Positions 18,848-20,727 of a stretch of 20,727 nt of DNA are shown one piece after another. The translations under genes were made by a program, and so were the position numbers. Position 1 is the stretch's first letter; each line of letters begins with the position of its first letter. The DNA comes from Gnetum montanum (Eukaryota > Streptophyta > Gnetopsida > Gnetales > Gnetaceae), in assembly GCA_015680685.1 (NCBI GenBank), contig MNCI01008104.1, positions 1-20,727 of the forward strand, read 5' to 3'. The notes under the pieces are model-generated. The model saw only the letters and a program-made list of their open reading frames with translations. It searched no databases and had not been told where the DNA came from.

Positions 18848-19678
18848 TGATGAGCAGCAAGGTACCCCATGCCCAACCATACAAATCACTAAGGTGTTCA
18901 CACATGATCTAGTTGAATTCTATGAACCTATAGTTCTCTAGTGCACTAGCTCTTCTAGGAAGTGAAATGGGCATTGAGAACATTCATTGTCTTCCCAACT
19001 ACACTTGTGAAACTCAAGGATATGGTTTAAGTGTAATTGAGGTACATGAATTTTATCATTTTATGCTTTATAAGTTTAATCACCTACCACAAGAATGAAA
19101 GGTAGAGCAATTTAATATCTAATTCTTTCACTACCTAGCTAGCCTAACACAAGTACCCATCCCACTTATCTGGACACATCCTGAACACATATAGCATTGT
19201 TGGGCTACCAAACATTAAACATTACTAGGTTACCAAACACTATATGTATGCTCAAAGTGGTCATGCTTGTGTTCATTAACAACTAGAAATTAATTACTTA
19301 ATTTAAATGCATTAAAGTGCATTAAAGAAAACATTAATCTATTCTTAGTTTTGCAAATATTATTAAAAGGATTCATTTTTATTCTCGTCACACTACTGTG
19401 CTCAGGTACATAAGTGCTCAAATAAAGATCCATACACACAGATTTCTACTATAGGCACTCAAAAAATATTTTAACTCTAGAGAAAACAAACTGTAAGAGC
19501 TTCACTACTCTATGAAAAAACTATGAAAAACTATCTAAAAATCATGAGCCCAAGCACTATATTTATAGGTCGTTGTATACCCCATGATATCAGATATCTG
19601 ACATTGCATCCTGGGCTCTAACATCCAGTATCTAATGTCACGACTCTAATATATGGTTTTTGATATCAAAGCATGTCA
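18848..19678 (-). mobile_element. 5' LTR of Athila-like element
   Basis: The inferred LTR starts (minus sense) TGACATGC at 19678 and ends GCTCATCA at 18848, giving short inverted ends TGA..TCA of the expected TG..CA type. It contains a TATA box at 19557-19569 and lies directly before the primer binding site. The inner edge is well supported by that site; the outer edge is a best guess. Confidence 0.5.
19557..19569 (-). promoter_or_regulatory. LTR TATA box of Athila-like element
   Basis: Minus-strand CCTATAAATATAG is a good plant TATA box, placed about 110 bp inside the outer LTR edge. Confidence 0.5.
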
Positions 19679-19804
19679 AAACATAACTCATTATCACTAG
19701 CTAAAGAGATCTTCTATATGAGTAGTTATTTTATTTTGAAATATAGTTATCTTATTACAATTGTTTAGCAACTTTTTTTGTTATGTTATTCTAAATATTA
19801 TTAA
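19679..19804. other. Short unassigned spacer
   Basis: AT-rich DNA between the Athila-like LTR and the plus-strand pseudogene. No feature was recognised. Confidence 0.4.
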
Positions 19805-20727
19805 ATCTCTAAAATTGCACCTATTGTCTTAGTTTGTGAATGTAATGTTGAAACTATTTTGGAGTTGATAGCAATGTCTATCCTTTATAAGAAGTTAAAG
19901 AGAATTGGAGTATATGATTAGATGATAATGGAAGGTTTCTACGATAAAACTGTTATTTACAATTTTTATGAATGGTTGACTAATAATGTCTTAGATGGGA
20001 TAAATCCTTTACAAGCCACTATACATCATCTGAATTTCACCTTCAATGCAAATGATATTGCAAATATCATACAAGTTCCATGTAGCAATAATAGGCTAGC
20101 TATTAATGAACGAAGGTGGAAAAAAAGTAAAAATCACTTGATTCAATATACCCAAAAAATTGATAAGAGAGATAGCAATCCAAATTGCTATCCAGAGTTG
20201 TTGTTACTCTCAAAATTTATGTAGTAGACTTTATTTCTAGTAAAAGAAATAAAAACTAAGTTTTCTAACAATGCAATTTTACTAATGTAGGCATTGAATA
20301 ACAATAAAGATCTTCCTTTTTATATCCTAGTGATCATACTATCTAAGATGAGAAGGCATGGAAAGGCATGGCAACTTCATAATGTTAGAGAGTCTTGGGG
20401 CTTTCTAATTATTATGACCAAATTATTACAAAAACACAACATACAGTTTATCCCTATCAAACTTCAAGATATAGTGAAGTTGAAGCTTGATAGCATTTTC
20501 AAGAATGCATCCTTATCTAAGAGGCCTAAAAGCTCAACTAATGTAAAAGAAGATGATAAGCCTTTTATGCAAGATGTGTTTCATCATGACAAATTTTATC
20601 TAAAAGAAATTGGAAACAAGTTAGATATTGTGATCGAGACATTACATTAATATTCCAAAAGTAATGCAACATTTTGGAATACTATGGAGGAGATGAAATC
20701 CAACAAGTCTTGGTTAGTAGAAGAGAA
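19805..20727 (+). pseudogene. aORF-like plant transposon protein, broken, runs off window
   Basis: One plus-strand frame runs from 19805 to the window end, interrupted only by stops: TAG 19919, TAG 20222, TAG 20225, TAG 20288 and TAA 20648. No frameshift is needed over about 300 codons. It shows KKLKRIGVYD, then MIMEGFYDKTVIYNFYEWL, then LNFTFNANDIANIIQVP, which recalls the FYANL and 'aromatic-x-F-x2-x-I-x-x-hydrophobic-x-x-P' parts of the 'putative plant transposon protein' family. It continues with NNKDLPFYILVIIL, LLQKHNIQF and a Lys-rich tail. Such ORFs accompany Tat elements. The start is not certain and no introns were seen. Its owner element probably lies to the right. The role of the family is unknown. 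Confidence 0.6.

Overview
This window looks like nuclear DNA from a seed plant, in a retrotransposon-rich and gene-poor stretch. It holds decayed Ty3/gypsy-type LTR retrotransposon parts, GT..AG introns, TATAAATA boxes in LTRs and tRNA primer binding sites. It has no bacterial-style operons, rRNA or tRNA genes or CRISPR arrays. The species cannot be named from the sequence. Three single Ns (3780, 4405, 13651) mark assembly gaps or unresolved joins.

Main element, minus strand, about 16.6 kb down to 2.1 kb: a Tat-lineage gypsy element read right to left. In order it has a 5' LTR with a TATA box and diverged ~191-bp internal repeats (14970 to about 16640), a primer binding site (14943-14961), a leader containing six tandem 28-bp repeats that end 5 bp before the gag ATG, and a gag-protease frame (14457 to about 10907). 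Then comes a ~5-kb interruption, reverse transcriptase (about 5730 to 4406), and integrase (3779 to 2444). RNase H is missing. A 624-bp piece of integrase is repeated in inverted orientation at 3781-4404, bounded exactly by two Ns, which points to an assembly join.

The interruption between protease and reverse transcriptase holds an antisense (plus-strand) gene-like unit at about 7039-10217. At least four introns join the reading frame with correct phase. It carries four nonsense codons and one frameshift, so it is a pseudogene. Its middle part resembles the extra ORFs (aORFs, 'putative plant transposon protein' type) known from Tat elements. Arrays of a degenerate ~30-bp repeat lie on both sides of it, and a third array lies downstream of integrase.

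Right part: an older Athila-like gypsy fragment on the minus strand has an LTR (about 18848-19678), an Asp-tRNA-type primer binding site with transition damage, and a badly decayed gag (18686 to about 16870). Beyond its LTR, at 19805 to the window end, is a second plus-strand aORF-like pseudogene.

Left part (1-2090): a scrap of another integrase at the edge, an LTR-like segment with a minus-strand TATA box, a T-rich tract and otherwise unassigned DNA. Nothing here appears to be an intact functional gene. Most coding lesions are nonsense codons one C-to-T or G-to-A step from a sense codon, as expected for long-methylated transposon DNA.
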